Source of the DNA: Bradyrhizobium sp. STM 3843
GTDB taxonomy: Bacteria > Pseudomonadota > Alphaproteobacteria > Rhizobiales > Xanthobacteraceae
NCBI RefSeq assembly: GCF_000239815.1
Contig: NZ_CAFK01000101.1
Location: forward strand, 1-64,000
Direction of reading: 5' to 3'
DNA length: 64,000 nucleotides
Part shown: positions 9,514 through 17,062 of the stretch, one piece after another
Numbering within the stretch: the stretch's first letter is position 1
Layout: the number at the start of each line of letters is the position of its first letter
Made by a program: the position numbers and the translations under genes
The notes under the pieces: model-generated
What the model saw: the letters and a program-made list of their open reading frames with translations, nothing else
Databases searched by the model: none
Told to the model about the DNA's origin: nothing

Positions 9514-10182
9514 ATGAAGCGGCGTGTCGCGATTCTGATTTCTGGCCGCGGGTCGAACATGGCGGCGCTGGTCCGCGCGGCGGCCGTGAGCGATTTTCCC
9601 GCTGAGGTCGCGGTGGTGATCTCGAACCGCGCCGATGCGGCGGGCCTGCAATGGGCAGCGGAGCAGAAGGTCCCGACGCTGGTGATCGAGAGCAAGCCGT
9701 TCGGCAAGGACCGCGCCGGTTTCGAGGCCGTGCTGCAGCAGGCGCTCGATCAGCGCGGCATCGAGCTGATCTGCCTGGCCGGGTTCATGCGCCTGTTCAC
9801 GGCGGAGTTCGTGCAGCGCTGGCATGGCAGGATGCTCAACATCCATCCGTCGCTGCTGCCGTCGTTTCCAGGGCTCGACCCGCACGGCCAGGCGCTGCGC
9901 GCCGGCGTGAAGATCTCAGGTGCTACCGTGCATTTCGTCATTCCCGAGACGGACGCCGGACCGATCGTGATGCAGGGCGCGGTCCCGGTCGGTGATGACG
10001 ACACGGCGGAGATGCTTTCTGCCCGGATACTGGAGGTTGAGCACCGCATCTATCCCGAAGCGCTGCGGCTGCTGGCGATGGGGCAGGTGCGCATGGAGGG
10101 GGATCTCTGCAGGACCGCAACAGCCGGTCCGCAAGGCCAGGCGCTGATCTGGCCGGCGTCCGGCGGCGAGCGCGCCGGCTAA
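9514..10182 (+). CDS. purN: Phosphoribosylglycinamide formyltransferase 1
   Basis: Transfers a formyl group from 10-formyltetrahydrofolate to GAR in purine synthesis. The sequence shows KRRVAILISGRGSNMAALV at the N-terminus (phosphate loop), then LICLAGFMRLFT and the catalytic segment MLNIHPSLLPSFPGLDPH with the conserved Asn-x-His. SGATVHFVIPETDAGPI carries the invariant aspartate of the active site. The 222 residues are slightly longer than the family norm because of a C-terminal tail (about residues 195-222) without recognisable structure. Expressed with purM; the folate substrate links it to one-carbon metabolism. Confidence 0.96.
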   Translation: MKRRVAILISGRGSNMAALVRAAAVSDFPAEVAVVISNRADAAGLQWAAEQKVPTLVIESKPFGKDRAGFEAVLQQALDQRGIELICLAGFMRLFTAEFVQRWHGRMLNIHPSLLPSFPGLDPHGQALRAGVKISGATVHFVIPETDAGPIVMQGAVPVGDDDTAEMLSARILEVEHRIYPEALRLLAMGQVRMEGDLCRTATAGPQGQALIWPASGGERAG

Positions 10183-10190
10183 ACAAAAAT

Positions 10191-10210
10191 CCCCCGGGCG
10201 AAGCCGGGGG
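10191..10210 (-). terminator. Rho-independent terminator hairpin
   Basis: A perfect 7-bp GC stem (CCCCCGG with CCGGGGG) with loop GCGAAG. Read on the minus strand it is followed by ATTTTTGT, the U-tract of an intrinsic terminator, so it best serves minus-strand transcription coming from cspA. Read on the plus strand, just after purN, it lacks a U-tract and would be weak. Confidence 0.7.
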
Positions 10211-10379
10211 AGGGCTCAGGGCGGCGCATGCAGGCCGCACGAAGTTTGACCGATCGGCCAGATGCGAAGCATCGGCAGATCCGGTGATGAAGTATCTTTC
10301 GGAACGCGACGAGCGCCGCGGTCCGTCCGGGTGATCGTGCACAAGTGATAGTGCAAGCGAATGGCGTGCTGAGTTCGGC

Positions 10380-10589
10380 TCAGGACACCTTCAGATTCTC
10401 GGCCGACGTCTTGCCGCGGCTGTCCACAAGATCGTATTCGACAGCCTGGTTTTCATTGAGCGTGGTCAAGCCCGCGCGCTCCACGGCGGAGATATGGACG
10501 AAGACGTCCTTGTCGCCACCTGCCGGTTTGATGAACCCATATCCCTTGGTTGGGTTGAACCATTTGACGGTGCCTTTGTACATCGGCAT
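10380..10589 (-). CDS. Cold-shock-domain protein, CspA family
   Basis: A 69-residue single cold-shock domain. The RNP1 motif appears as KGYGFI (residues 15-20) and RNP2 as VFVHISA (residues 29-35). It begins MYKGTVKWFNPTKGYG after an extra Met-Pro. The ATG at 10589 is preceded by GAGGAGA at good spacing; the longer open frame upstream is not coding. Such proteins bind single-stranded RNA or DNA and act as RNA chaperones. Alphaproteobacteria carry many paralogues, so which csp gene this is, and whether it is cold-induced, cannot be told. The hairpin at 10191-10210 probably ends its transcript. Confidence 0.95.
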   Translation of the reverse strand: MPMYKGTVKWFNPTKGYGFIKPAGGDKDVFVHISAVERAGLTTLNENQAVEYDLVDSRGKTSAENLKVS

Positions 10590-10941
10590 CGTTGTCTCCT
10601 CGTCTAGACGAAAAAAAGACGCGGTCACGCGCGTTGCGTGCCACGCCACAAACGGGCTTCCCGAAGTCTGCTCAATTTCCGAAGTCGCGAAACGCACAGT
10701 CGAACGGCCAGATCCGATTGTACTGGAGATTGCAACACGAATTTCGCCCGATAGCAAGATTTGGGCGCAGGTGAGGACGACGGGCAACGGACCGCTCAAT
10801 TTCGAGGGTTGTGACCAGGGAACCACATTGGCTGCGAATGCCGCCGCCGGGCGGCGAGAGCAATTGACCCCCCAGCGGAACTGCGGGCAAATCGGTCGAT
10901 CGCAACTGTCAGATTTCGATATTGCGCCCGGACGAGCACCG

Positions 10942-12093
10942 ATGCGCGGCGGATTGCAGCCCTCAGCGGCTCAGATGATCGGCACCGGCACCCGCTGGCT
11001 GGCCGCGGCCGCCGTTGGTTGCGCTGCGATAGTGGCCTGCGGTTCCGGCTTGGCCGCGGAGGTCTCGGCATCGCCCACTCCGACCCCCAGCCCGAGCCCG
11101 TCGCCATCCCCCGTCCCGGTCCCCAGCCCGACCGCCGGCAATGCCACGCTTGCGACCGGCCAGACGGTGTTGGACCTGGGCTCAGGCTTTCTCGCGCGCC
11201 TCGGCAACCAGGCCACAAACGGCGCGGGCAGGGGCTTGCGGACCAATCCGGGCGGGGGCGGCGCCTCCGAGGCGGTCGAGGCGTCGCAGTTTCGCACCTG
11301 GGGTGAGGCGTACGGCATCTGGGCCAGAACCAGTGCTCAGGGGAGCTTCGTTGGCGATACCCGGACCACGGCGGGCGGAGTTGCCGGGATCGGTGCGCGG
11401 CTGGGGCTGGGCGTCAATGTCGGGATCTCGGTCGACCAAAGCCGGACCAGTGTCGATGTGCCCTTGGCGTTGCAATCGGCGAGTCTCGACCTCACGCAGA
11501 TCGGCTTCAACGCCTCGATCGACCGGGGTCCATGGACCTGGGCCATGGCCCTGGTGCATGGCGTCGGTGATATCAATTCACGCCGGGATACCAGCCTGGG
11601 CGCGGCGACTGCCGGCTATGGCGCTCATCTCACCGGCGTCCTCACCGAGCTCGACTACTACTGGACCTTCGCGCAGAGCCGGATCGTTCCGAAAGTCGCG
11701 TTCGAATATGCGCGGGCAACGAGCAGTGCTTTCCAGGAAACCGGCGGTCTCGACCCGCTCGCGGCGAGCCGGACATCGCTGGAGCGCGCCCGCGTTCTCG
11801 TCGGGGCCGAGATCGGGCACTACGTCGTGGTCGACGGCAGGCTCCTCGACCTTTCGGCCTATGGCAAATTCGTCGACAATTTTTCGCAAAATCTCGGCCT
11901 GCTCACCGTCAGCCTGGGCACGCAAAGCATCGCGCTGCAGGGGATCGGGGAGGGGCGCTACGGCGCCGACGCCGGTGCTGCCGCATCGCTGTCGCTGAGC
12001 AACACGGCCAGACTCTATCTGAACTACGATGCGAAATTCCGCGCCGCCTTGCAGTCGCACCAGGGCACCTTCGGCGTCGAGGTGAGCTGGTAG
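10942..12093 (+). CDS. Autotransporter-type outer-membrane beta-barrel protein
   Basis: A 383-residue exported protein. After a signal peptide (ALAA-rich core, cleavage likely near GLAAEVSA) comes a low-complexity Pro/Ser/Thr linker (TPTPSPSPSPSPVPVPSP). About residues 115-383 then form alternating amphipathic strands ending in FGVEVSW, the aromatic-terminal signature of outer-membrane barrels. Strand features such as WGEAYGIWARTSAQGSF and the central ELDYYWTFAQSRIVPKVAFEYAR resemble autotransporter beta domains. There is almost no passenger domain, so it may be a barrel-only protein. The start may be 10942 or 10975; neither has a clear ribosome binding site. It is convergent with the LysR gene. 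Confidence 0.75.
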   Translation: MRGGLQPSAAQMIGTGTRWLAAAAVGCAAIVACGSGLAAEVSASPTPTPSPSPSPSPVPVPSPTAGNATLATGQTVLDLGSGFLARLGNQATNGAGRGLRTNPGGGGASEAVEASQFRTWGEAYGIWARTSAQGSFVGDTRTTAGGVAGIGARLGLGVNVGISVDQSRTSVDVPLALQSASLDLTQIGFNASIDRGPWTWAMALVHGVGDINSRRDTSLGAATAGYGAHLTGVLTELDYYWTFAQSRIVPKVAFEYARATSSAFQETGGLDPLAASRTSLERARVLVGAEIGHYVVVDGRLLDLSAYGKFVDNFSQNLGLLTVSLGTQSIALQGIGEGRYGADAGAAASLSLSNTARLYLNYDAKFRAALQSHQGTFGVEVSW

Positions 12094-12118
12094 CCCGACA
12101 AAATTTCCGTGTATTCGG

Positions 12119-13165
12119 CTACATCGATCCGGCGGCGGCGTAGCCGGCCATTCCAAAGCTGTTTCGCGAACTGCTCATCAAAGGCACCAGGTCATTCGGG
12201 TGGATGAACTCGTCCCGAAAGCACGGATAGATCTTCGGATCGAAAATCTTCCTGAGCCAATCGATGACAATCTTGTGTCGGTCGGAGTTTCGAAACTCCT
12301 TGTGGTAGGTCAGCCAGAGATCCGCATGATGCTTGAAGCCGTCCATATCTACGGCGACGAGGGGCGCTCCCAAGGCGATTGACGATGTGGGCAGGAAGCC
12401 GATCCCCGCGCCTCTTTCGACCGCGTAGAGAACCCCGATGCTGGAGTTTGTCTTGATCCCGACCACGCCCTGGAGCGACGGCAGCCCGAGGATGCGGGCA
12501 TAGGCGCTGTCGTCCACCTGAGGGGCGTTCTGCTTGATGATCCTGTGGTTTCCGATTTCCGAAATGGAGGAAGGAGTTCCGTACAGCTTTTGATACGCTT
12601 CGGAGACGAACGGGTAGATGTGTAATCTCCCGAGTTTAGCGACGATGAGATCGGGGTTGGTCGGCGGTTCAAGCTGAATTGCGATATCGGATTCCAGTCG
12701 CGCGACGTCGGCCTGCTCCATCGCGCAGCGCAGATCCACGGTGATCTTCCGATAGGTCTTCTGAAAATCGATCAGTCTCGGAAGAATCCAGAAATTGCCG
12801 GGGCCTTCGGTGACGGCAACGCGCACGGTCCCGGCGACATCGGTCGCAGACTTGGCGGCGCGGCGGAAGATGTTGAAGGCGTGGCGTTCCATCTCCACCA
12901 CGTCACCCATCATCGCGGCGCCTTCGTCGCTCAAGGTTAATCCGCTCTGATCACGCAAGAACAATTTGCAGCCAATCTTTTCTTCTAGTCGGTCGATCCT
13001 GCGCATGAGCGTGGTGCTCGTGACCTGCAGATCCTCGGCGGCGTTCCGGAAACTCTTGGATCTGGCGCAGGCCAGAAACGACTTCAGATCGTCCCAGGAG
13101 GCATCCAGAACCTCATCAGTTCGGTGCTGCACCGTTGCAGCACCCCGGTGCAATAGTTGCTGCAT
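12119..13165 (-). CDS. LysR-family transcriptional regulator
   Basis: A 348-residue regulator. The winged helix-turn-helix covers roughly residues 24-85 (WDDLKSFLACARSKSFRNAA, then LMRRIDRLEEKIGCKLFLRD). Residues from about 112 on (GTVRVAVTEGPGNFWILPRL) form the effector-binding domain. Two features are odd: about 23 residues precede the DNA-binding domain, and a C-terminal tail of about 30 residues follows it. The gene is divergent from the GNAT-GNAT-isochorismatase-fold operon with only 53 bp between start codons, so it is the obvious candidate regulator. A 22-bp inverted repeat falls within its first codons, which may mean the true start lies downstream. The effector is unknown. Confidence 0.9.
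   Translation of the reverse strand: MQQLLHRGAATVQHRTDEVLDASWDDLKSFLACARSKSFRNAAEDLQVTSTTLMRRIDRLEEKIGCKLFLRDQSGLTLSDEGAAMMGDVVEMERHAFNIFRRAAKSATDVAGTVRVAVTEGPGNFWILPRLIDFQKTYRKITVDLRCAMEQADVARLESDIAIQLEPPTNPDLIVAKLGRLHIYPFVSEAYQKLYGTPSSISEIGNHRIIKQNAPQVDDSAYARILGLPSLQGVVGIKTNSSIGVLYAVERGAGIGFLPTSSIALGAPLVAVDMDGFKHHADLWLTYHKEFRNSDRHKIVIDWLRKIFDPKIYPCFRDEFIHPNDLVPLMSSSRNSFGMAGYAAAGSM
13123..13144. promoter_or_regulatory. Inverted repeat at the LysR/GNAT divergent junction
   Basis: GGTGCTGCA-ccgt-TGCAGCACC: perfect 9-bp arms with a 4-base spacer. It overlaps codons 8-15 of the LysR frame as called and lies 75-96 bases upstream of the GNAT-operon start. It could be an autoregulatory operator or simply a stem in the mRNA. 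Confidence 0.35.
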
Positions 13166-13218
13166 ACAGGAAATCCTTGCCGATTATCGTATGACCCAAA
13201 GAGAGTGAGTGACGATAG

Positions 13219-13845
13219 ATGCGCGATCCGGTTAAGGAAAGAGCCTCTTGGGTTGGTAGACATGATTTCGACTCGCTGCCAATCGACGCAGATGTCGAGG
13301 TGAGATGCGCGCGGTACGCTGAGCTGCCGGGCCTGGCCGACATGGCTCATCGTCTGGTGCCGGGGGTCGATATGACCGCGGACGTCCTCAGCAATTACTT
13401 CGCGTTCGATCCTGAGAGCATCCTGACGTTTAGCCGGCAGGGGAAGCTGCTTGGTGCGATCGCCTTCCTCTACCTCAACGACCGTGGACATGACGCGTTG
13501 CTGCTCGACGAGATCCGCCTGACGCAGCCAGAAATTGAGTTTCTGGCTGCCGGAAAGGAGGAGGTGTCGGCTATCTACATCTGGGCCTGCGCGATCACCG
13601 GGCGTGGCATTTCAGGCTACGGCAAGGTTGCGGAGCACTTGAGAAAGCCGCGCTACGTCAACGCTGACGTCTTTGCCCAGCCGTCGACCAAGGCCGGACG
13701 CGACTGGCTCGTCGCAACATGTTTCAAGCCGATACAGAGTTTCCAGCCCGATCTCTGGTGCTACGAGCGGGCCTGGAATCGCATCCCAATGTCCGTCGCG
13801 GTCTCGAAGTTACCAATCAGGAGTTGCGCAGATGCACGGCGTTAG
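13219..13845 (+). CDS. GNAT-like protein, first gene of a three-gene operon
   Basis: A 208-residue cytosolic protein without a confident family. The centre (LTFSRQGKLLGAIAFLYLND, about residues 74-93) resembles the beta4-beta5 part of an acetyltransferase fold, and VSAIYIWACAITGRGISGYG (about residues 116-135) sits where the acetyl-CoA loop would be, but the classical Q/RxxGxG/A motif is weak. The ATG at 13219 follows a poor ribosome binding site (AGAGTGAGTG). It overlaps the next gene, itself a GNAT protein, by 14 bases, so the pair may act together as subunits or on one substrate. The LysR gene upstream is divergent. Function unknown. Confidence 0.75.
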   Translation: MRDPVKERASWVGRHDFDSLPIDADVEVRCARYAELPGLADMAHRLVPGVDMTADVLSNYFAFDPESILTFSRQGKLLGAIAFLYLNDRGHDALLLDEIRLTQPEIEFLAAGKEEVSAIYIWACAITGRGISGYGKVAEHLRKPRYVNADVFAQPSTKAGRDWLVATCFKPIQSFQPDLWCYERAWNRIPMSVAVSKLPIRSCADARR

Positions 13846-14458
13846 AAGCTCTCTCCAGCCTGAACCACACCCGCGTGCAATATCGGTCCGCATCGCGCGT
13901 GATCCCAACGACCTGATGTTAGTGACCGCCATCCGTTCGGCGGTCTATTTGGCCGAGCAGGATTGTCCGATGGAAGAGGAGTTCGACGGCAATGATCTGG
14001 TTGCCGCGCATTTCATCGGCTTTGTCGGCAAGGAGCCGGCGGGATGCCTGCGGGTGCGCTTCTTCGGCGAGTTCGCAAAAGTCGAACGGCTCGCGGTGCG
14101 TCACCAATATCGTCGCTCGCGGCTCTCGTTCAAGCTGGTGCAGGCAAGCGTCGACTATGTTCGGCGCAAGGGCTTCCGCAGGATCTATGGCCAGGCGCAG
14201 GATCGCCTCGTCGACTTCTGGGCCCATTTCGGCGCAAAGCCGCTCGGACAAAATCGCAAGCTGACCTTCTCCGACTTTTCCTACACCGAGATGGTGCTCG
14301 AGCTCGAGCCGAGCGATGACGCGATCACGCTCGACAGCGATCCTTATGTGATCATCCGTCCCGAAGGTGATTGGGACCGGCCCGGCGTGCTCGACCTGTC
14401 GGCGAGCCGGCCGCCATCATCTCCGTTGCGCGGCGTTGCGGCGGTGGCGCGACCATGA
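13832..14458 (+). CDS. GNAT-family N-acetyltransferase
   Basis: A 208-residue acetyltransferase-fold protein. It has the GNAT strand pair HFIGFVGKEPAGCLRVRFF (about residues 51-69) and the core KVERLAVRHQYRRSRLSFKL (about residues 74-93), where the acetyl-CoA loop would be R-HQYRRSR-L. The following YVRRKGFRRIYGQAQDRLVDFWAHFGAKPLG is typical of motif B. The ATG at 13832 has AGGAG eight bases upstream and lies inside the preceding gene; its stop overlaps the next start as ATGA. The C-terminus continues about 50 residues past the fold. Its substrate is unknown; tight coupling suggests one complex or pathway with its neighbours. Confidence 0.85.
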   Translation: MHGVRSSLQPEPHPRAISVRIARDPNDLMLVTAIRSAVYLAEQDCPMEEEFDGNDLVAAHFIGFVGKEPAGCLRVRFFGEFAKVERLAVRHQYRRSRLSFKLVQASVDYVRRKGFRRIYGQAQDRLVDFWAHFGAKPLGQNRKLTFSDFSYTEMVLELEPSDDAITLDSDPYVIIRPEGDWDRPGVLDLSASRPPSSPLRGVAAVARP

Positions 14459-15036
14459 CCCATCCCCGTGACCTGCCGGGCGGAATCGAAGACGATCCGC
14501 CGGTGCTGATCTGTGCCGATCTGCAATGCGAATATCTTGCCGAGGGGCGAAAGCATCGGATCGCCGATGGCGACATGGTGATGCCGCGTTGCCTCGAACT
14601 GATGACGCTGTGGCGCGACAATCTCTGGCCGGTGATCCATCTGAAGCGGATCGCGCAGGCGGCCTGGTTCAACCCGGCTTCCAACCTGACCAATTGGATC
14701 GCGGAATTGAAGCCGCAGCCGGGAGAGCTCGCCTTCGAGCATCCGCTGCCGTCGGCCTATAGCTCCGCACGCTATGCCGAATACATGGCCAATATGCGCA
14801 GCATCCGCTGTGTCGTGCTCGGCTTTTCGCTCGACGAAACCATCCTGTCGACCGTCGTCGACGGCTTCCATCGCAGCCATCGTTATCAGGTGGTCGGCGA
14901 TGCCGTGGCCTGCCGGAGGCCGGGTATCGACGACGTCGCGTCCTACAAGATTGTCGTCACCAAGGTGATCGGCAATTTCGCCGGCGTGGTGAAAGGCGCC
15001 GATCTGACCGGCGCCAGCGGCCAGATCGCGGTGTAA
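14455..15036 (+). CDS. Isochorismatase-fold protein lacking the catalytic cysteine
   Basis: A 193-residue protein with the cysteine-hydrolase fold. The first strand PPVLICADLQCEYL carries the acidic residue of the triad, and VIHLKRIAQAAWF supplies a lysine in the expected place. The signature that in active enzymes reads roughly G-x4-V-C-V-x-S-T-x2-D is here GFSLDETILSTVVDGFHRS, so the nucleophilic cysteine position is threonine. It is therefore unlikely to hydrolyse by the usual mechanism and may be a binding or regulatory pseudoenzyme, or use different chemistry. The ATG overlaps the stop of the preceding acetyltransferase (ATGA), making it the third coupled gene. Confidence 0.8.
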   Translation: MTHPRDLPGGIEDDPPVLICADLQCEYLAEGRKHRIADGDMVMPRCLELMTLWRDNLWPVIHLKRIAQAAWFNPASNLTNWIAELKPQPGELAFEHPLPSAYSSARYAEYMANMRSIRCVVLGFSLDETILSTVVDGFHRSHRYQVVGDAVACRRPGIDDVASYKIVVTKVIGNFAGVVKGADLTGASGQIAV

Positions 15037-15057
15037 GTGGACCTGAGGATGGCGTGC

Positions 15058-15231
15058 TCACTTCGAAAGCCGTTCGGCGAGTTCGATCAGAACGCGCCGG
15101 TCCGAAGCTTCCTTGATCCTGTTGAAGGCGATGATCAGCCGCAGACCTTCGACAACGTTCAGATCGGCATGATTTTCCTGCAGCAGGCGCAGCAGCTTCT
15201 CTCGCGGCTGTTCGCAATCGTCTGTGCTCAC
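15058..15231 (-). CDS. Small hypothetical protein (57 aa)
   Basis: A GTG-initiated frame encoding a helical, charged protein: MSTDDCEQPREKLLRLLQEN at the start, then an internal LRLIIAFNRIKEASD and the end LIELAERLSK. GGAG lies nine bases upstream of the GTG, and a stop codon directly upstream in frame excludes a longer version. Third positions are GC-rich, as expected of coding DNA here. There is no membrane segment or signal peptide. It faces away from the 56-residue gene at 15258 with 26 bp between start codons. I believe it is conserved in relatives, but this was not searched. Confidence 0.6.
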   Translation of the reverse strand: MSTDDCEQPREKLLRLLQENHADLNVVEGLRLIIAFNRIKEASDRRVLIELAERLSK

Positions 15232-15257
15232 GCATAAGCTCCAGAAACGAGAAGGTC

Positions 15258-15428
15258 ATGGCGACCCGAGAGGATGAGCTCAAGGACTTGGCCCGAACTC
15301 TCCGGGCGGCCACCGAAAAAGCGCGTGAGCTCAACTTACCTACCAGCGCCTATATTCTGTCAATGGCCCTTGTCGAAGTTTCGCAGGCGCTCGCAGCCGA
15401 GCGTGGGACAGAAAACAGGCCGGAATAG
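15258..15428 (+). CDS. Small hypothetical protein (56 aa)
   Basis: A short soluble protein, probably helical: MATREDELKDLARTLRAATE, then KARELNLPTSAYILSMALVE and a tail ending NRPE. The ATG is preceded by GAGAAGG. The composition (Glu, Ala, Leu, Arg heptad-like spacing) suggests a small coiled-coil or helix-pair protein; the function cannot be guessed. It is divergent from the 57-residue gene at 15231, and the 26-bp gap must hold, or overlap with, both ribosome binding sites. It lies between the GNAT operon and the convergent rnd gene. Confidence 0.6.
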   Translation: MATREDELKDLARTLRAATEKARELNLPTSAYILSMALVEVSQALAAERGTENRPE

Positions 15429-15527
15429 GCCTTGTTGAGCTCTGTATTGGGCAGAAACGGTTTGCAATAAACTGGGTAAAGTTGCGCCGGCTTTGAAGGC
15501 ACGCAGGCCGAGCACATGCAGCAGCGC

Positions 15528-16679
15528 TCAGCTGCCGCGGTCGACCCGGACCACACGGCCCTTCTCGATCGCGAGCGCAAGCTGGCCGTGCTTCAGCGCG
15601 AGTGCGGCCTCGCCGAACAATTCGCGACGCCAGCCGTGTAGCGCTGCAACATCGGCATTGTCGTCCAGCGCGATCTGCTCGAGATCGTCGACCGTTGCAA
15701 TCACTTTGCTGGCGACGGCGTGACGCTCCGACGTCATCCGCAGCAACACCTTCAAGAGCTCGACGATGGCGGCGCCATTGGAATTGTTGCGCGGCTTCTC
15801 GAGCTTGGGCAGCGTGGCGGGATCACGCGCAACCCCGCGCTGCACGGCGGCCACAATGTCCGCGCCCCATTTCGAGCGCTCAAAACCCTTCGGCAGCGAG
15901 CGCAGGCCGCCGAGCTTCTCCACGCTTGTGGGCGCGTGGATGGCGATGTCGCCGACCGCATCGTCCTTGAGGACCCGGCTGCGCGGCACGTCGCGGCTCT
16001 GCGCCTCCTGCTCCCGCCAGGCGGCAACCTCCATGAGCACCGCCAATTCCTTCGGCTTGCGCACCCGCGTCTTGAGCCGCTCCCAGGCGCGTTCGGGGTG
16101 GAAGTCGTAGGTCCGGGGCGAGGTCAGCACCTCCATCTCCTCGCTGACCCAGTCGCTTCGTTTCCGTCGCTTCAGGTCGGCGTCGAGCGCTGCGAAGACG
16201 TCGCGCAGATGCGTGACGTCGGCCTCGGCGTAATGGATCTGCTCCTTGGTGAGGGGGCGGCGCGACCAATCGGTAAAGCGGTGCGTCTTGTCCGGGCGAT
16301 GGCCGGTGATCCGCTCGACGAGCTGGTCGTAGGCGATGCTGTCGCCGTAACCGAGCACCATCGCGGCTACCTGGGTGTCGAAGATGGGGTGGGGCACGAT
16401 GCTGGCGCGGTGCCAGATGATCTCGATGTCCTGGCGCGCGGCGTGGAACACCTTCAGCACGTTCTCGTCCGCCATCAGCGCGAAGAACGGCTTCAGATCG
16501 AGCCCTTCGGCGAGCGCATCGATCACGATTGCCTCGTCAGCGCTCGCCAACTGGACGACGCAGAGCAGGGGGTAATAGGTGGTTTCCCGCAGAAACTCGG
16601 TATCCACGGTGATGACGGGATGCCGGGCAAGGCGGGTACAGGCGGCTGCAAGGTCCGCAGTGGTGGTGATCAAATCCAT
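15528..16679 (-). CDS. rnd: Ribonuclease D
   Basis: A 383-residue 3'-5' exoribonuclease of the DEDD-y family, acting in tRNA 3'-end maturation and RNA decay. Exonuclease motif I is [16 protein letters not shown] (residues 23-38, with Asp and Glu), motif II is [15 protein letters not shown] (about residues 75-89, with Asp), and motif III is [11 protein letters not shown] (about residues 148-158, with Tyr and Asp). A single HRDC-like domain follows ([19 protein letters not shown], about residues 216-234). Length and order are normal. The upstream region to 16843 contains no other gene I can support. Confidence 0.96.
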   Translation of the reverse strand: MDLITTTADLAAACTRLARHPVITVDTEFLRETTYYPLLCVVQLASADEAIVIDALAEGLDLKPFFALMADENVLKVFHAARQDIEIIWHRASIVPHPIFDTQVAAMVLGYGDSIAYDQLVERITGHRPDKTHRFTDWSRRPLTKEQIHYAEADVTHLRDVFAALDADLKRRKRSDWVSEEMEVLTSPRTYDFHPERAWERLKTRVRKPKELAVLMEVAAWREQEAQSRDVPRSRVLKDDAVGDIAIHAPTSVEKLGGLRSLPKGFERSKWGADIVAAVQRGVARDPATLPKLEKPRNNSNGAAIVELLKVLLRMTSERHAVASKVIATVDDLEQIALDDNADVAALHGWRRELFGEAALALKHGQLALAIEKGRVVRVDRGS

Positions 16680-16843
16680 GAACGATCCATGACGGGCTAT
16701 GTTACGCCGTCGTCCGAAAGCGCTGATATGTCAAGCGCCTTGGCGCGAATTCGGGGCTTGCATTTCAGTCGGATCAGCAGCCAGCGCTCCGGAAAGCGCT
16801 TGTTGCGTGCGCGCTCAGGTTGAAGATCGCGGAGATGGAACGG

Positions 16844-16954
16844 CTAATGGTGGCGAACGCGGCCCGATGACCGGCGGCCGCAGGGCACGGCCAGCACGAT
16901 GACGCAGAGCGCGATCATCGCCAAACCCATGAATTCGAAGACCAGAGCGTCCAC
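16844..16954 (-). CDS. Putative 36-aa single-span membrane protein
   Basis: A GTG-initiated microprotein with one hydrophobic helix (LVFEFMGLAMIALCVIVLAV, residues 4-23) followed by a basic tail (CGRRSSGRVRHH), consistent with an N-out/C-in inner-membrane anchor. GGGAG stands seven bases upstream of the GTG. It is too short for most gene finders. Upstream, between it and the selO stop, lie two motifs matching the CtrA box spacing, so it may be cell-cycle regulated. No homologue is known to me. The frame could be chance, but the hydrophobic run, the ribosome binding site and the boxes agree. Confidence 0.45.
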   Translation of the reverse strand: MDALVFEFMGLAMIALCVIVLAVPCGRRSSGRVRHH

Positions 16955-16995
16955 GGCAATTCTCCCGACAGATCATGAGGATTGTCGGGGCGGCG

Positions 16996-17010
16996 TTGAC
17001 CGTTTCTTAA
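16996..17010. promoter_or_regulatory. CtrA-like box, TTGA-N7-TTAA
   Basis: TTGACCGTTTCTTAA has the spacing of the CtrA-binding consensus TTAA-N7-TTAA with one deviation in the left half. It is about 42-56 bases upstream of the 36-residue membrane-protein start, a typical promoter position. Confidence 0.4.
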
Positions 17011-17047
17011 ATGCTTGCGCGCGCGTATCGCGATGGTGGAGGCGCGG

Positions 17048-17062
17048 TTAACGGGTCCTTAA
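17048..17062. promoter_or_regulatory. CtrA-like box, perfect TTAA-N7-TTAA
   Basis: TTAACGGGTCCTTAA matches the full CtrA consensus. It overlaps the TAA stop of selO (17059-17061) and stands about 95 bases upstream of the small membrane-protein start, 38 bases beyond the weaker box. In high-GC DNA such a motif is rare by chance, and two close together more so. Confidence 0.45.
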
